64,000 bases of DNA from Rhodospirillaceae bacterium (GTDB taxonomy: Bacteria; Pseudomonadota; Alphaproteobacteria; Bin65): the NCBI GenBank assembly GCA_011523655.1, contig WTGH01000039.1, positions 62,001 to 126,000 on the forward strand, in the 5' to 3' direction. Numbering within the stretch: position 1 is the stretch's first letter; each line of letters starts with the position of its first letter. Under the pieces are notes generated by a model, which was not told the origin of the DNA, did no database searches, and worked only from the letters and a program-made list of their open reading frames with translations. This document shows positions 9,115 to 18,332 of the stretch, piece by piece. A program made the translations under genes and the position numbers.

Positions 9115-9143
9115 GGGCCGGTTCGCACAAGGCGGACCGGCCC
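9115..9143 (+). terminator. Stem-loop between SBP and permease genes
   Basis: GGGCCGGT (9115-9122) pairs with ACCGGCCC (9136-9143) across a 13-base loop, in the 186-base gap after the SBP gene. There is no T-run, so it is more likely an mRNA-stabilising or partial-termination hairpin that raises receptor over permease levels than a full terminator. Confidence 0.4.
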
Positions 9144-9259
9144 CTCTCGCTCTACGGGCGGTTCCCCGCCCGAGCCTTGCCCGGCCGCGCTTGACCGGGC
9201 AGGACGAAACATGCCGAATGGGCGTTGGCGGCGAAGCGGACGAAAGGCGCTAGGCGGCA

Positions 9260-10240
9260 ATGCCGATCCTCAGACTGGTGCTTGAGCGGATCGCCTACGC
9301 CTTCATCGTCGTCACGGCCGTCCTCGTTCTCAACTTCATCCTGGTGCGCCTGGCGCCGGGCGACCCCGCCGAGGTCATCGCCGGGGAATCCGGCGGCATT
9401 ACCGAGGAAATCCTCGCGGCCATCCGGCGCGACTACGGCCTCGACCTGCCCATCCACGAGCAGCTCTGGATCTATCTCGGCAACGCCGTGCAGGGCGATC
9501 TCGGCTATTCCTTCTACTTCAACTCGCCGGTCGTCGAGCTGGTCGTCTCGCGGATGGGGCCGACCATCCTGCTCATTTTGGCGGCGACCGTGATCGCCCT
9601 GTTCATCGGCACGGCGCTCGGCGTGCTGGCGTCGCGCAATCCCGAAGGCCTGTTCTCGAACTTCCTCACCGTCGCGTCGCTGATCGGCTATTCGGCGCCG
9701 GCCTTCTGGACCGGCCTGATGCTGATCATCCTGTTCGCCTTCGTCGTCCCGCTGTTTCCCGTCGCCGGCCTTTACGACGTGACGCTATCGGTGGGTTATT
9801 TCGGCCGCGCGCTCGATATCGCCCATCATCTGGTGCTGCCTGCGTTCACGCTCGCGATCATCTATATCGCGCAATACAGCCGCCTCGCCCGCGCCAGCAT
9901 GCTCGAAGTGCTGGGCTCCGACTATATCCGCACGGCGCGGGCCAAGGGCGTCGCCGAGCGCGTCGTGTTCTTCAAGCACGCCCTGCGCAACGCCATCCTG
10001 CCGATCATCACGATCACCGGGCTGCATTTCGGCAACCTGCTGTCGGGCGCAGTTCTGGTCGAGGCGGTGTTCAACTGGCCGGGCCTCGGCACACTGGCCT
10101 TCGATTCGCTGCTGCGCCGCGACTACACGACGATCCTTGCGCTGCTGTTCTTTTCCGCCCTGATGGTCATCGTCGCAAACCTGGCGACCGACTTCTGCTA
10201 CCGGCTGGCCGATCCGCGCATCAAGGGCAAGAGGGGCTGA
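9260..10240 (+). CDS. Peptide ABC transporter permease (DppB/OppB-like)
   Basis: Inner-membrane permease of 326 aa. It begins with the family pattern LERIAYAFIVVTAVLVLNFILVRLAPGDP, has a periplasmic loop with GLDLPIHEQLWIY, and carries the EAA-type cytoplasmic loop SDYIRTARAKGVAERVVFFKHALRNAILP that contacts the ATPases (about residues 215-250). Six membrane spans are expected. It pairs with the DppC-like permease four bases downstream. Confidence 0.92.
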   Translation: MPILRLVLERIAYAFIVVTAVLVLNFILVRLAPGDPAEVIAGESGGITEEILAAIRRDYGLDLPIHEQLWIYLGNAVQGDLGYSFYFNSPVVELVVSRMGPTILLILAATVIALFIGTALGVLASRNPEGLFSNFLTVASLIGYSAPAFWTGLMLIILFAFVVPLFPVAGLYDVTLSVGYFGRALDIAHHLVLPAFTLAIIYIAQYSRLARASMLEVLGSDYIRTARAKGVAERVVFFKHALRNAILPIITITGLHFGNLLSGAVLVEAVFNWPGLGTLAFDSLLRRDYTTILALLFFSALMVIVANLATDFCYRLADPRIKGKRG

Positions 10241-10244
10241 GCCG

Positions 10245-11132
10245 ATGACCGACCGCCCTGCCGGACAGGAAATTCCCGTTGCCACTGCCGAGAGCCCGGC
10301 ACGCGAGGCCTGGCGCATGTTCCTGCGCAACCGGTCGGCGATCCTCGGCCTCGTCCTGCTCGCCGCCATCATTCTCGTCAGCCTGTTCGGCCCGCCCCTC
10401 TACGGCGTCGATCCCTTCAAGATCAGGGGCGCGCCCTTCACGCCGCCCGGCGTCGATCCGAACGTCCCGCTGGGCACCGACCATGTCGGCCGGGACATTC
10501 TCGCCGGCATGATCGGCGGCGGCCGGGCGACGCTCGCGGTCGGCGCGTCCGCGGCGCTGATGACGGTCGCGATCGGCCTGCTGGTCGGCGCGATGGCAGG
10601 CTATTACGGCGGGCTGGTCGACGAGATCCTGATGCGGATCACCGAGTTCTTCCAGGTCCTGCCGTCGCTGATCCTTGCCATGGTGCTGGTGGCGCTGTTC
10701 ACGCCGTCGCTCTACATGATCGCCATCGCCATCGGGGTGGCGAGCTGGCAATCGACCGCCCGGCTTGCGCGCGCGGAGTTCCTGCGGCTCAAGGAACTGG
10801 AATATGTCAAGGCCGGCCGGACCATCGGAGCGACGGACAGGCGCCTGATCTGGGTCGTCATCCTGCCCAACGCACTGCCGCCGCTCATCGTGTCTGCCAC
10901 CCTGATCGTCGGTGTCGCCATCCTGTTCGAGGCCGGGCTGAGCTTTCTCGGCCTGGGCGACCCGAACATCATGAGCTGGGGCCTGATGATCGGCAGCAGC
11001 CGCGAATACATCTTCGATTCCTGGTGGTCGGCGACCTTCCCCGGCGCGGCGATCTTCCTCTCGGTGCTCAGCGTGAGCCTGATCGGCGACGGCCTGAACG
11101 ATGCGTTGAACCCGAAGCTGCGGGAACGGTAA
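10245..11132 (+). CDS. Peptide ABC transporter permease (DppC/OppC-like)
   Basis: Second permease (295 aa). The N-terminal cytoplasmic segment ([15 protein letters not shown]) is the OppC_N type. The middle has the characteristic [20 protein letters not shown], and the EAA loop reads [29 protein letters not shown]. Its C-terminus ends in [15 protein letters not shown], the common DppC ending. The stop codon TAA at 11130-11132 shares a base with the start of the first ATPase gene (TAATG), indicating coupled translation. Confidence 0.92.
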   Translation: MTDRPAGQEIPVATAESPAREAWRMFLRNRSAILGLVLLAAIILVSLFGPPLYGVDPFKIRGAPFTPPGVDPNVPLGTDHVGRDILAGMIGGGRATLAVGASAALMTVAIGLLVGAMAGYYGGLVDEILMRITEFFQVLPSLILAMVLVALFTPSLYMIAIAIGVASWQSTARLARAEFLRLKELEYVKAGRTIGATDRRLIWVVILPNALPPLIVSATLIVGVAILFEAGLSFLGLGDPNIMSWGLMIGSSREYIFDSWWSATFPGAAIFLSVLSVSLIGDGLNDALNPKLRER

Positions 11133-12187
11133 TGCCGGCAGCGGACGACTCTTCGGCGCTGCTGGAAGTGCGCAACCTGCAGGTCGATTTCCGGACCCGC
11201 AACGGTATCGCGCACGTCCTCGACGGCATCGAATTCAGCCTGTCGAAAGGCGAAATCCTCGGCATTGTCGGTGAGTCCGGCTGCGGCAAGAGCATGACGG
11301 CGCTGGCGATCATGGGCCTGGTGCCGACCCCGCCGGGACGGATCGCCGGCGGTGAGATCGTCTATCGCGGCGAGAACCTGCTCAAAGCCTCGAAGGAGCG
11401 CATGCGCCGGATCCGCGGCAACCGGATTTCCATGATCTTCCAGGAACCGATGACCGCGCTCAACCCGGTCTTTACTGTCGGCGACCAGATCGCCGAATCC
11501 ATTGTGCTCCACCAGGGGCTGAGCAGGCGCGAAGCCCTCGACCGTGCCGTCGAACTGCTGCGCGAGGTCCACATTCCGGCCCCGGAACGGCGCATCGGCG
11601 AATTCCCCCACCAGCTGTCCGGCGGCATGCGCCAGCGCATCATGATCGCGATCGCGCTGGCGTGCGAACCCGACATCCTGATCGCCGACGAGCCGACCAC
11701 GGCCCTCGACGTGACGGTGCAGGCCCAGGTGTTCGACCTGCTGCTGGAGCTTCAGCAGGACCGGGACATGGCGATCGTCCTGATCACCCACGACATGGGC
11801 GTGATCGCCGAAATGACCGGCCGGGTCCTCGTCATGTATGCCGGCCGGATCATCGAGGTGGCTGCCGTCGACGACCTGCTGGAAAACCCGCAGCATCCCT
11901 ACACAAGCGGCCTGATCGCCTGCGTGCCGCAACTGAGCGACGAGCCGGAGGCCGAGCGCGAAGCGCTGATGGAGATTCCCGGCGTCGTGCCGCCGTTGAC
12001 CGAGCTCGGCGTCGGCTGCGCCTTCGAGCCGCGATGCGGCTTCCGGATGCCGGTCTGCGTGCAGTCGCGGCCGTCGCCGGTCACCGTGGGCGCCGGCCAT
12101 TCGGCGGCCTGCTGGCTCATGGAAGACGCGGACCGGCAAGACGCGGACCGGCAAGACGCGGACCGGCAAGACGGGGACCGGCCGTGA
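11132..12187 (+). CDS. Peptide ABC transporter ATPase (DppD/OppD-like) with repeat tail
   Basis: ATPase of 351 aa. Walker A GESGCGKS is followed by [13 protein letters not shown] (Q-loop), the signature [15 protein letters not shown], Walker [13 protein letters not shown] and H-loop LITHDMG. The oligopeptide/dipeptide C-terminal domain carries a Cys cluster ([17 protein letters not shown], then AACW). After that conserved end comes a tail of about 20 residues, mostly DADRQ repeated, encoded by four tandem 15-bp units (12125-12184). Family members normally end near the last Cys, so the tail is probably recent slippage and dispensable. The stop overlaps the next start as GTGA. Confidence 0.92.
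   Translation: MPAADDSSALLEVRNLQVDFRTRNGIAHVLDGIEFSLSKGEILGIVGESGCGKSMTALAIMGLVPTPPGRIAGGEIVYRGENLLKASKERMRRIRGNRISMIFQEPMTALNPVFTVGDQIAESIVLHQGLSRREALDRAVELLREVHIPAPERRIGEFPHQLSGGMRQRIMIAIALACEPDILIADEPTTALDVTVQAQVFDLLLELQQDRDMAIVLITHDMGVIAEMTGRVLVMYAGRIIEVAAVDDLLENPQHPYTSGLIACVPQLSDEPEAEREALMEIPGVVPPLTELGVGCAFEPRCGFRMPVCVQSRPSPVTVGAGHSAACWLMEDADRQDADRQDADRQDGDRP
12125..12184 (+). repeat. Four tandem 15-bp repeats at the 3' end of the ATPase gene
   Basis: GACGCGGACCGGCAA occurs three times perfectly (12125, 12140, 12155), and a fourth diverged unit (12170-12184) runs into the stop/start overlap. The period of 15 keeps the frame, adding DADRQ each time. Confidence 0.9.
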
Positions 12188-13224
12188 GCGGGCCGGCGGA
12201 CCGGCCGCTCCTGCAAGTCCGCGACCTGAAGGTCCATTTCCGGACCGGCTCGCGCGGGCCGTTCCGCAAACAGACTTTCGTCCACGCCGTCGACGGGGTC
12301 AGTTTCGACGTGCCGAGGGGGACGACATTCGGCATCGTCGGCGAATCCGGCTCCGGCAAGTCGACCACGGCGCTCGCCATCATGCGCCTCGCGCCGATCA
12401 CCGGCGGCACCATCGATCTCGCCGGCGCGCGCCTGTCCGAGGCCGGGGGCAACGAGTTGCTCGCCCTGCGCCGCAAGGCCCAGATCATTTTCCAGGATCC
12501 CTATTCCTCTCTCAGCCCGCGGATGCGCGCCGGCGCCATCGTTCGCGAGCCGCTCGACCTGATGGGTATCGGCAATCCGGAGGGCCGCGACCGCCGTGTC
12601 GCCGACCTGTTCGGCAAGGTCGGGCTGCGCGCCGAGCAACAGGCCCTGTTTCCGCACCAGTTTTCCGGCGGCCAGCGACAGCGGATCGGGGTGGCGCGGG
12701 CGCTCGCCAGCCAGCCCGACCTCATCGTGTGCGACGAGCCGGTCTCGGCGCTCGACGTCGCCATCCAGGCGCAGATCCTCAACCTGCTGCGTGCGTTGCA
12801 GCGGGAATTCCGCCTGACCTACCTGTTCATTTCGCACGACCTCGCGGTGGTCCAGTATATCTGCGACGAGATCGCGGTCATGTATCTGGGCGAGATCGTC
12901 GAACAGGCGGACCGCATCTCCCTCTTCAAGCGGCCGCTCCATCCCTACACCTGGGCGCTGCTGTCCGCGGTGCCGTCGGCTGCCTCGAAGCGGCGGGGAC
13001 GCCGGCGCGTCAGCCTCGAAGGCGATCCGCCCAGTCCGATCGACCTGCCGCCGGGATGCCGTTTCGCCGGGCGCTGCCCGTTCGCGGAAGACATCTGCCG
13101 GACGGAGGCGCCGGCCCGGCGCGAGATTTTCCCGAAACACTGGGTCAGCTGCCATCGCGTCGGCGACGACGGCGTGCCGCCGCACGAGAATTACCCGCTC
13201 GCAAACGGGCCGGCGCGGTCATGA
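12184..13224 (+). CDS. Peptide ABC transporter ATPase (DppF/OppF-like)
   Basis: Second ATPase (346 aa). It starts at GTG 12184, which overlaps the previous stop (GTGA). The frame is open further upstream but that part is antisense-type sequence inside the previous gene. Walker [10 protein letters not shown]-loop [14 protein letters not shown], signature [15 protein letters not shown], Walker [14 protein letters not shown] and H-loop FISHDLAVV are all present. The C-terminal oligo_HPY domain ([13 protein letters not shown]) and the Cys motif [15 protein letters not shown] follow. The stop overlaps the amidohydrolase start (ATGA). Confidence 0.92.
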   Translation: MSGPADRPLLQVRDLKVHFRTGSRGPFRKQTFVHAVDGVSFDVPRGTTFGIVGESGSGKSTTALAIMRLAPITGGTIDLAGARLSEAGGNELLALRRKAQIIFQDPYSSLSPRMRAGAIVREPLDLMGIGNPEGRDRRVADLFGKVGLRAEQQALFPHQFSGGQRQRIGVARALASQPDLIVCDEPVSALDVAIQAQILNLLRALQREFRLTYLFISHDLAVVQYICDEIAVMYLGEIVEQADRISLFKRPLHPYTWALLSAVPSAASKRRGRRRVSLEGDPPSPIDLPPGCRFAGRCPFAEDICRTEAPARREIFPKHWVSCHRVGDDGVPPHENYPLANGPARS

Positions 13225-14858
13225 ACCGGATCTACAGCGCCCGCAAGATCGTCACCATGAACCCGGCGAGGCCGGTCGCGAGCCACGTCGCGGTACGCGA
13301 CGGGCGGATTGTCGGCACCGGGACCGTCAAGGAACTGGCAGGATTCGGGACCTACGAACTGAATGAGCGCTTTGCCGGCAAGATCCTCATGCCCGGCCTG
13401 GTCGAGGCGCATTGCCATGTCATGGCGGGGGCGTTCTGGCGTTTCGTCTATTGCGGCTTCTTCGGCCGGCAGGCGCCGGACGGAACGGTCTGGGCCGGAC
13501 TGAAATCGGTCGACGCGGTCGTTGCCCGCCTGCGGGAGGCCGAAGCGGAACTCGCCGATGCCGGGGCGCCGCTCGCCGGTTGGGGGCTGGACGCGATCTA
13601 TTTCGGCGCCCGGCGGCTGGACCGGCACGATCTGGACCGGGTCTCGACCGACCGGCCGGTCGGCGTGCTCAACGCCTCCTGCCACATTCTGAACGTCAAT
13701 ACCGTGGCGCTGGAACGGGCCGGCCTGCTCCGCCCTGGCATCAACCATCCCGGCATCCCGCTGGCGGCGGACGGCCTGCCTGCCGGCGAGTTGCGGGGCC
13801 ACGACGCCATGGGTCCGGCCAATCCCCATGTCGGCTTCGACCGGGACAGCCTAGCCTGCGACGAGCACGGCTTCCGGCAGTTCGCCCGCCAGTGCGTGCG
13901 CAGCGGCGTGACGACGGCGACCGACCTTGCCGGCCTGCTGCCGGAGGAGGCGGTCGCCATGATGCTGCGGGTCACGGGCGAGCCGGACTATCCGGTGCGC
14001 ATCGTCGCGATGCGGAAACTGCAGAATATCGCCATCCCGGACCTGATCGCCCGGGCGCGCGAACTCGGCCCGATGAGCACCGACCGGCTGCGCCTGGGGT
14101 CGGTCAAGATGGTCGTGGACGGGTCGATTCAGGGTTTCACGGCGCGCCTGCGCTGGCCGGGCTATTACAACGGCGCGCCGGAGGGGCTCTGGTACCTGCC
14201 GCCCGAACAGGTTCGCGAACTCTACCGCTCGGCGCTGGAGCACGGTATCCAGGTCCACACCCATGCAAACGGCGACGAGGCGACCGAACTGGCGCTCGAT
14301 TGCATCGAAGAGGCCCTGCGGCGGCACCCGGCGCCGGACCACCGGCTCACGATGCAGCATTGCCAGCTCGCCGACGCCGCCCTGTTCCGCCGCATGCGCG
14401 CGCTCGGCCTGTGCGTCAACCTGTTCTCCAACCACATCTTCTACTGGGGCGACGAACACTACGCGCAGACCGTCGGGCCGGAGCGGGCGGAGCGGATGAA
14501 CGCCTGTGCGACCGCGCTGGCCCAGGGTGTGCCAATGGCGATCCATTCCGACGCGCCGATCACGCCGCTCGGCCCGCTGTTCACCGCCTGGTGCGCGGTC
14601 AACCGCAAGACGGCATCCGGGCGCGCGCTCGGCGCGTACGAACGGATCGGCGTCGAGCAAGCGCTTCGCGCGATCACCCTTGGCGCGGCCTATACGCTGA
14701 AGCTCGACGGTGAGATCGGCTCCATCGAGGCCGGCAAGCGCGCCGATTTCGCCGTCCTGGAAGACGATCCGACGGAGATCGGCGCCGACAGGCTAAGAGA
14801 CGTCTGCGTTTGGGGAACTGTGCAGGACGGTCGGGTGTTTCCTGCCGCCGAAATCTGA
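13221..14858 (+). CDS. Metal-dependent amidohydrolase (Amidohydro_3/YtcJ-like)
   Basis: Predicted cytoplasmic hydrolase of 545 aa in the amidohydrolase superfamily. Visible metal and active-site motifs are HCH in MPGLVEAHCHVMAGA (about residue 60), VHTHANGD, TMQHCQ and IHSDAPITP, with the late VLEDDP end typical of YtcJ-like enzymes. A small N-terminal composite beta-domain (IVTMNPARPVASHVAVRDGRIVGTG) is also typical. Because its ATG lies inside the stop of the last transporter gene, it is co-translated with the importer and probably acts on the imported compound or its product. The exact substrate (amide, N-acyl, cyclic imide) is not deducible. Confidence 0.88.
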   Translation: MNRIYSARKIVTMNPARPVASHVAVRDGRIVGTGTVKELAGFGTYELNERFAGKILMPGLVEAHCHVMAGAFWRFVYCGFFGRQAPDGTVWAGLKSVDAVVARLREAEAELADAGAPLAGWGLDAIYFGARRLDRHDLDRVSTDRPVGVLNASCHILNVNTVALERAGLLRPGINHPGIPLAADGLPAGELRGHDAMGPANPHVGFDRDSLACDEHGFRQFARQCVRSGVTTATDLAGLLPEEAVAMMLRVTGEPDYPVRIVAMRKLQNIAIPDLIARARELGPMSTDRLRLGSVKMVVDGSIQGFTARLRWPGYYNGAPEGLWYLPPEQVRELYRSALEHGIQVHTHANGDEATELALDCIEEALRRHPAPDHRLTMQHCQLADAALFRRMRALGLCVNLFSNHIFYWGDEHYAQTVGPERAERMNACATALAQGVPMAIHSDAPITPLGPLFTAWCAVNRKTASGRALGAYERIGVEQALRAITLGAAYTLKLDGEIGSIEAGKRADFAVLEDDPTEIGADRLRDVCVWGTVQDGRVFPAAEI

Positions 14859-14881
14859 AGGCGCCGTTTGCAAGCCGGCGG

Positions 14882-14913
14882 CGTTCGCGAAGAAAATCCA
14901 CCTCTCGCGAACG
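14882..14913 (+). terminator. Hairpin downstream of the amidohydrolase
   Basis: CGTTCGCGA (14882-14890) and TCGCGAACG (14905-14913) form a perfect 9-bp stem with a 14-base loop, 24 bp after the amidohydrolase stop. No T-run follows, so Rho-independent action is doubtful, but it is well placed to end or protect the transporter operon mRNA. Confidence 0.4.
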
Positions 14914-15004
14914 ACCGCTTAAGATGCCGTTACCTCGGCGCAACGTACCCTTGAGCGAGCTACAGGTGCAGGATCGAATGGGCTGGCCTGATCGTAGGAG
15001 GCTC

Positions 15005-15021
15005 GCAGGTTCAAATCCTGC
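15005..15021 (+). other. tRNA-like T-arm fragment
   Basis: GCAGG-TTCAAAT-CCTGC is a perfect 5-bp stem with the canonical seven-base TTC loop of a tRNA T-arm. No acceptor, D or anticodon arms can be built around it, so it is not a functional tRNA. It stops one base before a reading frame that matches the interior of a short-chain dehydrogenase (15023 onward). This looks like the footprint of an insertion or deletion at a tRNA 3' end. The gap 14859-15294 contains only the hairpin at 14882, this fragment and the dehydrogenase remnant. Confidence 0.45.
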
Positions 15022-15022
15022 C

Positions 15023-15214
15023 CACGTCGCCCACATCACCGTCGACGCGATGATCGATATTCCGTGGGTGCGCGAGCGGATGGGCGGGGACCGGCCGGAC
15101 GACGCCTACGCCAAACCGGCGGACATTGCGGGCGAGTTTTTCCGCATCGCCCACCAGCCGCGCAGCACCTGGAGCTTCAACGTCGAGCTCCGGCCCTACC
15201 GGGAACCGTGGTAA
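15023..15214 (+). pseudogene. 3' remnant of a short-chain dehydrogenase gene
   Basis: Sixty-three codons starting HVAHITVDAMIDIPW and ending in FNVELRPYREPW before a stop correspond to the C-terminal quarter of one SDR branch, whose members typically carry H-V-(A/V)-H-(I/V)-x-(I/V)-D near the C-terminus and a QPRSxWxxEL-RP ending. There is no Rossmann TGxxxGxG or YxxxK part upstream. The frame continues into unrelated sequence across the tRNA-like fragment, so the 5' three quarters were lost. A fused small protein from an upstream ATG is formally possible but unlikely. Confidence 0.7.
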
Positions 15215-15294
15215 ACGCGACAAAGACCTTACCCGTTCGAGCGTGCCTGAATCTCTCGCCTTACTTTCGCCATCGGTTTACCGCGAATAGCCTC

Positions 15295-17163
15295 ATGCGC
15301 TGGATCGTTGCAATTCCGGCCGCTCTCGCTTCGCTTGTCGCTCTGTCGGCACAAGGCGGCGCCGATGACGCTGCCATGGCGTCAAACATCGTCGAGAGCC
15401 ACGCCATCGCCATGCACGGGACGCCGAAATATCCGGCCGGCTTCCCGCATTTCCACTATGTCAATCCGAAGGCGCCGAAGGGCGGCAGCCTGTGGCTGGC
15501 GGCCCAGGGCACCTTCGACAGCCTGAATCCCTACATCGTCAAGGGCACGGCGGCGAGCGGCGCCGGGCTGATCTACGATACGCTGATGCGGCGGGCGGAC
15601 GACGAACCGTTCACCCTCTATCCGCTGCTCGCGGAATCGATCCGCTATCCGCAAGACCGGTCCTGGGTCGAGTTCACGCTCAATCCCGCGGCGCGCTGGC
15701 ACGACGGCCGGCCCGTCACCGTCGAGGACGTGATTTTCTCCATGAACATCCTGCGCAAGCAGGGCCGGCCGTTCTACCGCTACTATTTCCGCGACATCGC
15801 CCGGATGGAGCGGACCGGGCCGCGTTCGGTGAAATTTATCTTCCGCGGCGGCACGAACCGGGAATTGCCGCTGATCGTCGCCGGCGACCTGAACATCCTG
15901 CCGAAACACTATTGGAAAGACCGGGACTTCACGAAATTTTCCCTCGATCCGCCGCTGGGCAGCGGCCCCTACCGGATCGGCAAGGTCTCGCCCGGCCGGC
16001 GGATCGAATTCGTCCGGGTCAAGGACTACTGGGGCCGGAACCTGCCGGCCAATGTCGGCCACTACAATTTCGACCTGATCCGTTATGAGTATTTCTTCGA
16101 CGCCTCGGTGATGCGCGAGGCGCTGAAGGCCGGCCAGTTCGACTATCGTGCCGAGAACACGGCCTCGGCCTGGGCGCGGGCCTACGACATCGCCGCGAAG
16201 CGCGAGGGGCTGCTGATCCAGAAGACGTTCCCGACCGGCCAGCCGAGCGGCATGCAGGCCTTCGTCTACAATCTGCGCAATCCGCTGTTCCGGGACTGGC
16301 GGGTGCGGCGGGCGCTGGTCTACGCCTTCGATTTCGAATGGACCAACCGCAACCTGTTCTTCGGCCAGTATGCCCGGACCCGGAGCTTCTTCGACAATTC
16401 CGAACTCGCATCGCGCCCCGGCAAGCCCAGGGGCGCGGTGCTCAGGCTGTTGCAGGATTTGAAGCGGCGCTACCCCGGCGCGGTGCCGAACCGGGTGTTC
16501 ACGTCGCCCTACACGCTGCCCGTCTACAGGGACAGCAACATCCGCCCCGGTCTGCGTGAGGCGTTCAGGCTGCTGAAAGAGGCCGGCTGGGTCGTCCGGA
16601 ATTTCCGCCTGGTCAATGCGAAGACGGGGTTGCCGTTGCGGTTCACCATCCTGCTGCGTTCCCCGGCCTTTGAGCGCATCGTGCTGCCGGTGCGGCGCAA
16701 CCTGAAACGGCTCGGCATCGACATGCGCATCCGGCTGGTCGATTTCTCCCAGTATGTGAACCGGGTGCGCAAATTCGATTTCGACATCGTCGTCCTCGGC
16801 TGGGGCCAGTCGCTCTCGCCGGGCAACGAGCAGCGCGGCTACTGGACGACGGCCGCCGCCAAACGGCCCGCCAGCAGCAACTGGAGCGGCCTGCAGAACC
16901 GGGCGGTCGACGACCTCGTGGAGCAGCTGATCGCCGCCCCGGACCGGAAGAGCCTGGTGCTGCGGACCCGGGCGCTCGACCGGCTGCTGCTCAGCCAGCA
17001 TTTCGTCATCCCGAACTGGCACATCCCCTATGATCGTGTCGTTTTCTGGGACAAGTTCGGCTATCCGGACAAACCGACCATCGGCGGCGCGGATATCATG
17101 ACCTGGTGGTTCGATCCGGCGAAAGCGGCCCGGCTGCGCGGCCGGATCGCGAGCCTGAAATAG
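15295..17163 (+). CDS. yejA: YejA-type peptide ABC transporter substrate-binding protein
   Basis: Periplasmic receptor of 622 aa, longer than the Dpp-type receptor and normal for YejA. The signal peptide is MRWIVAIPAALASLVALSA. The mature start has the YejA hallmarks HGTPKYPAGFPHFHYVNPK, then APKGGSL and FDSLNPYIVKG, with the SBP_bac_5 element WHDGRPVTVEDVIFS following. I use ATG 15295; the frame is open to 15064, but that stretch overlaps the dehydrogenase remnant and lacks a signal peptide. No clear Shine-Dalgarno is seen. The yejB, yejE and yejF genes follow. YejABEF imports oligopeptides, and microcin C in enteric bacteria. Confidence 0.9.
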   Translation: MRWIVAIPAALASLVALSAQGGADDAAMASNIVESHAIAMHGTPKYPAGFPHFHYVNPKAPKGGSLWLAAQGTFDSLNPYIVKGTAASGAGLIYDTLMRRADDEPFTLYPLLAESIRYPQDRSWVEFTLNPAARWHDGRPVTVEDVIFSMNILRKQGRPFYRYYFRDIARMERTGPRSVKFIFRGGTNRELPLIVAGDLNILPKHYWKDRDFTKFSLDPPLGSGPYRIGKVSPGRRIEFVRVKDYWGRNLPANVGHYNFDLIRYEYFFDASVMREALKAGQFDYRAENTASAWARAYDIAAKREGLLIQKTFPTGQPSGMQAFVYNLRNPLFRDWRVRRALVYAFDFEWTNRNLFFGQYARTRSFFDNSELASRPGKPRGAVLRLLQDLKRRYPGAVPNRVFTSPYTLPVYRDSNIRPGLREAFRLLKEAGWVVRNFRLVNAKTGLPLRFTILLRSPAFERIVLPVRRNLKRLGIDMRIRLVDFSQYVNRVRKFDFDIVVLGWGQSLSPGNEQRGYWTTAAAKRPASSNWSGLQNRAVDDLVEQLIAAPDRKSLVLRTRALDRLLLSQHFVIPNWHIPYDRVVFWDKFGYPDKPTIGGADIMTWWFDPAKAARLRGRIASLK

Positions 17164-17182
17164 CGGCCGCGGGAAACGCGCG

Positions 17183-18280
17183 ATGCTGGCCTATATCGTC
17201 CGCCGCCTGCTGCTCATCATCCCGACCCTGCTCGGGATCATGGTGATCAATTTCGTCATCATCAACATGGCGCCCGGCGGGCCCATCGAACAGCTGATCG
17301 CAAACCTGCGCCAGGGCGGCGACCAGGTCGCGGAGCGCACCGGATCCTCCCGCGGGCAGGAGGCCGGCGTCGGCCAGCAGGAGCGGCAGCCGGGCGAACA
17401 ATCCCGCGCCGGGCGCGGCCTCGATCCGGAGCTGCTGGAGAAACTGCGCAAGCAGCTCAATCTCGACAAGCCGCCGCACGAACGGTTCGTCCTGATGGTC
17501 GCCAACTACGCGGCCTTCGATTTCGGCCAGAGCTTCTTCAAGAACCGTCCGGTGGTCGATCTGGTGCTGGAGAAGATGCCGGTCTCCATATCGCTGGGGT
17601 TGTGGACGACGCTGATCGTCTATCTGGTCTGCATCCCGCTCGGCATCCGCAAGGCGGTGCGCGACGGCTCGGCTTTCGACATCTGGACCAGCGGCGTCGT
17701 CGTGGTCGCCAACGCGATCCCCGGCTTCCTGTTCGCTATCATGCTGGTCATCCTGTTCGCGACCGGGGCGGTGTTCCAGTGGTTCCCGCTCAAGGGGCTG
17801 GTGTCGGAGAATTTCAGCGAGCTTTCCACGGCCGGGCAGGTGCTCGACTATCTGTGGCACATCGCGCTGCCGGTGCTGGCGCTGGTGATCGGCGGCTTTG
17901 CGGCGCTGACGCTGCTGACCAAGAACAGCTTTCTCGAAGAGATCAACAAGCAGTATGTCGTGACCGCGCGGGCCAAGGGCATGGGCGAGCGGCGGGTGCT
18001 CTACGGCCACGTCTTCCGCAACGCGATGCTGATCGTGATCGCCGGTTTTCCCGGCGCCTTCATCGGCATCCTGTTCACCGGCTCGCTGCTGATCGAGATC
18101 ATCTTCAATCTCGACGGCCTCGGCCTGCTCGGCTTCGAGGCGATCGTCAACCGCGACTATCCGGTCGTCTTCGCAACCCTGTTCTTCTTCTCGCTGATCG
18201 GCCTGCTGGTGAAGCTGATTACCGACCTCACCTACATCTGGGTCGATCCGCGGATCGATTTCGAGGCCCGCCAGGCATGA
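17183..18280 (+). CDS. yejB: YejB-type peptide ABC transporter permease
   Basis: Membrane permease of 365 aa. The opening MLAYIVRRLLLIIPTLLGIMVINFVII is classic YejB. A charged periplasmic loop of about 60 residues (rich in Q, G, E, R) separates the first membrane span from LDPELLEKLRKQLNLDKPP, longer than in DppB-type permeases. The ATPase-contact loop is NKQYVVTARAKGMGERRVLYGHVFRNAM. The end, WVDPRIDFEARQA, is the YejB consensus, and the stop codon falls within the first unit of a 14-bp tandem repeat. Confidence 0.92.
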   Translation: MLAYIVRRLLLIIPTLLGIMVINFVIINMAPGGPIEQLIANLRQGGDQVAERTGSSRGQEAGVGQQERQPGEQSRAGRGLDPELLEKLRKQLNLDKPPHERFVLMVANYAAFDFGQSFFKNRPVVDLVLEKMPVSISLGLWTTLIVYLVCIPLGIRKAVRDGSAFDIWTSGVVVVANAIPGFLFAIMLVILFATGAVFQWFPLKGLVSENFSELSTAGQVLDYLWHIALPVLALVIGGFAALTLLTKNSFLEEINKQYVVTARAKGMGERRVLYGHVFRNAMLIVIAGFPGAFIGILFTGSLLIEIIFNLDGLGLLGFEAIVNRDYPVVFATLFFFSLIGLLVKLITDLTYIWVDPRIDFEARQA

Positions 18281-18330
18281 GTATCCGGGCATGAGTATCC
18301 GGGCATGAGTATCCGGGCATGAGTATTCGG
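18275..18330 (+). repeat. Four tandem 14-bp repeats spanning the yejB-yejE junction
   Basis: GCATGAGTATCCGG starts at 18275, 18289, 18303 and (one change, TATTCGG) 18317; a partial fifth copy, CCATGAGCG, supplies the yejE start at 18333. Each unit contains ATGA, the stop/start overlap signal. A 14-base period shifts frame, so each ATG opens a different short frame. The ancestral junction was probably a single ATGA between yejB and yejE. Confidence 0.92.
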
Positions 18331-18332
18331 CC

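Noticed and set aside
14945-15035. A complete tRNA gene around the T-arm at 15005
   Set aside because: No acceptor, D or anticodon stems can be formed, and the bases after the arm code for a dehydrogenase fragment.
18275-18330. CRISPR array at the yejB-yejE junction
   Set aside because: Units are 14 bp with no spacers, and no cas genes are present.
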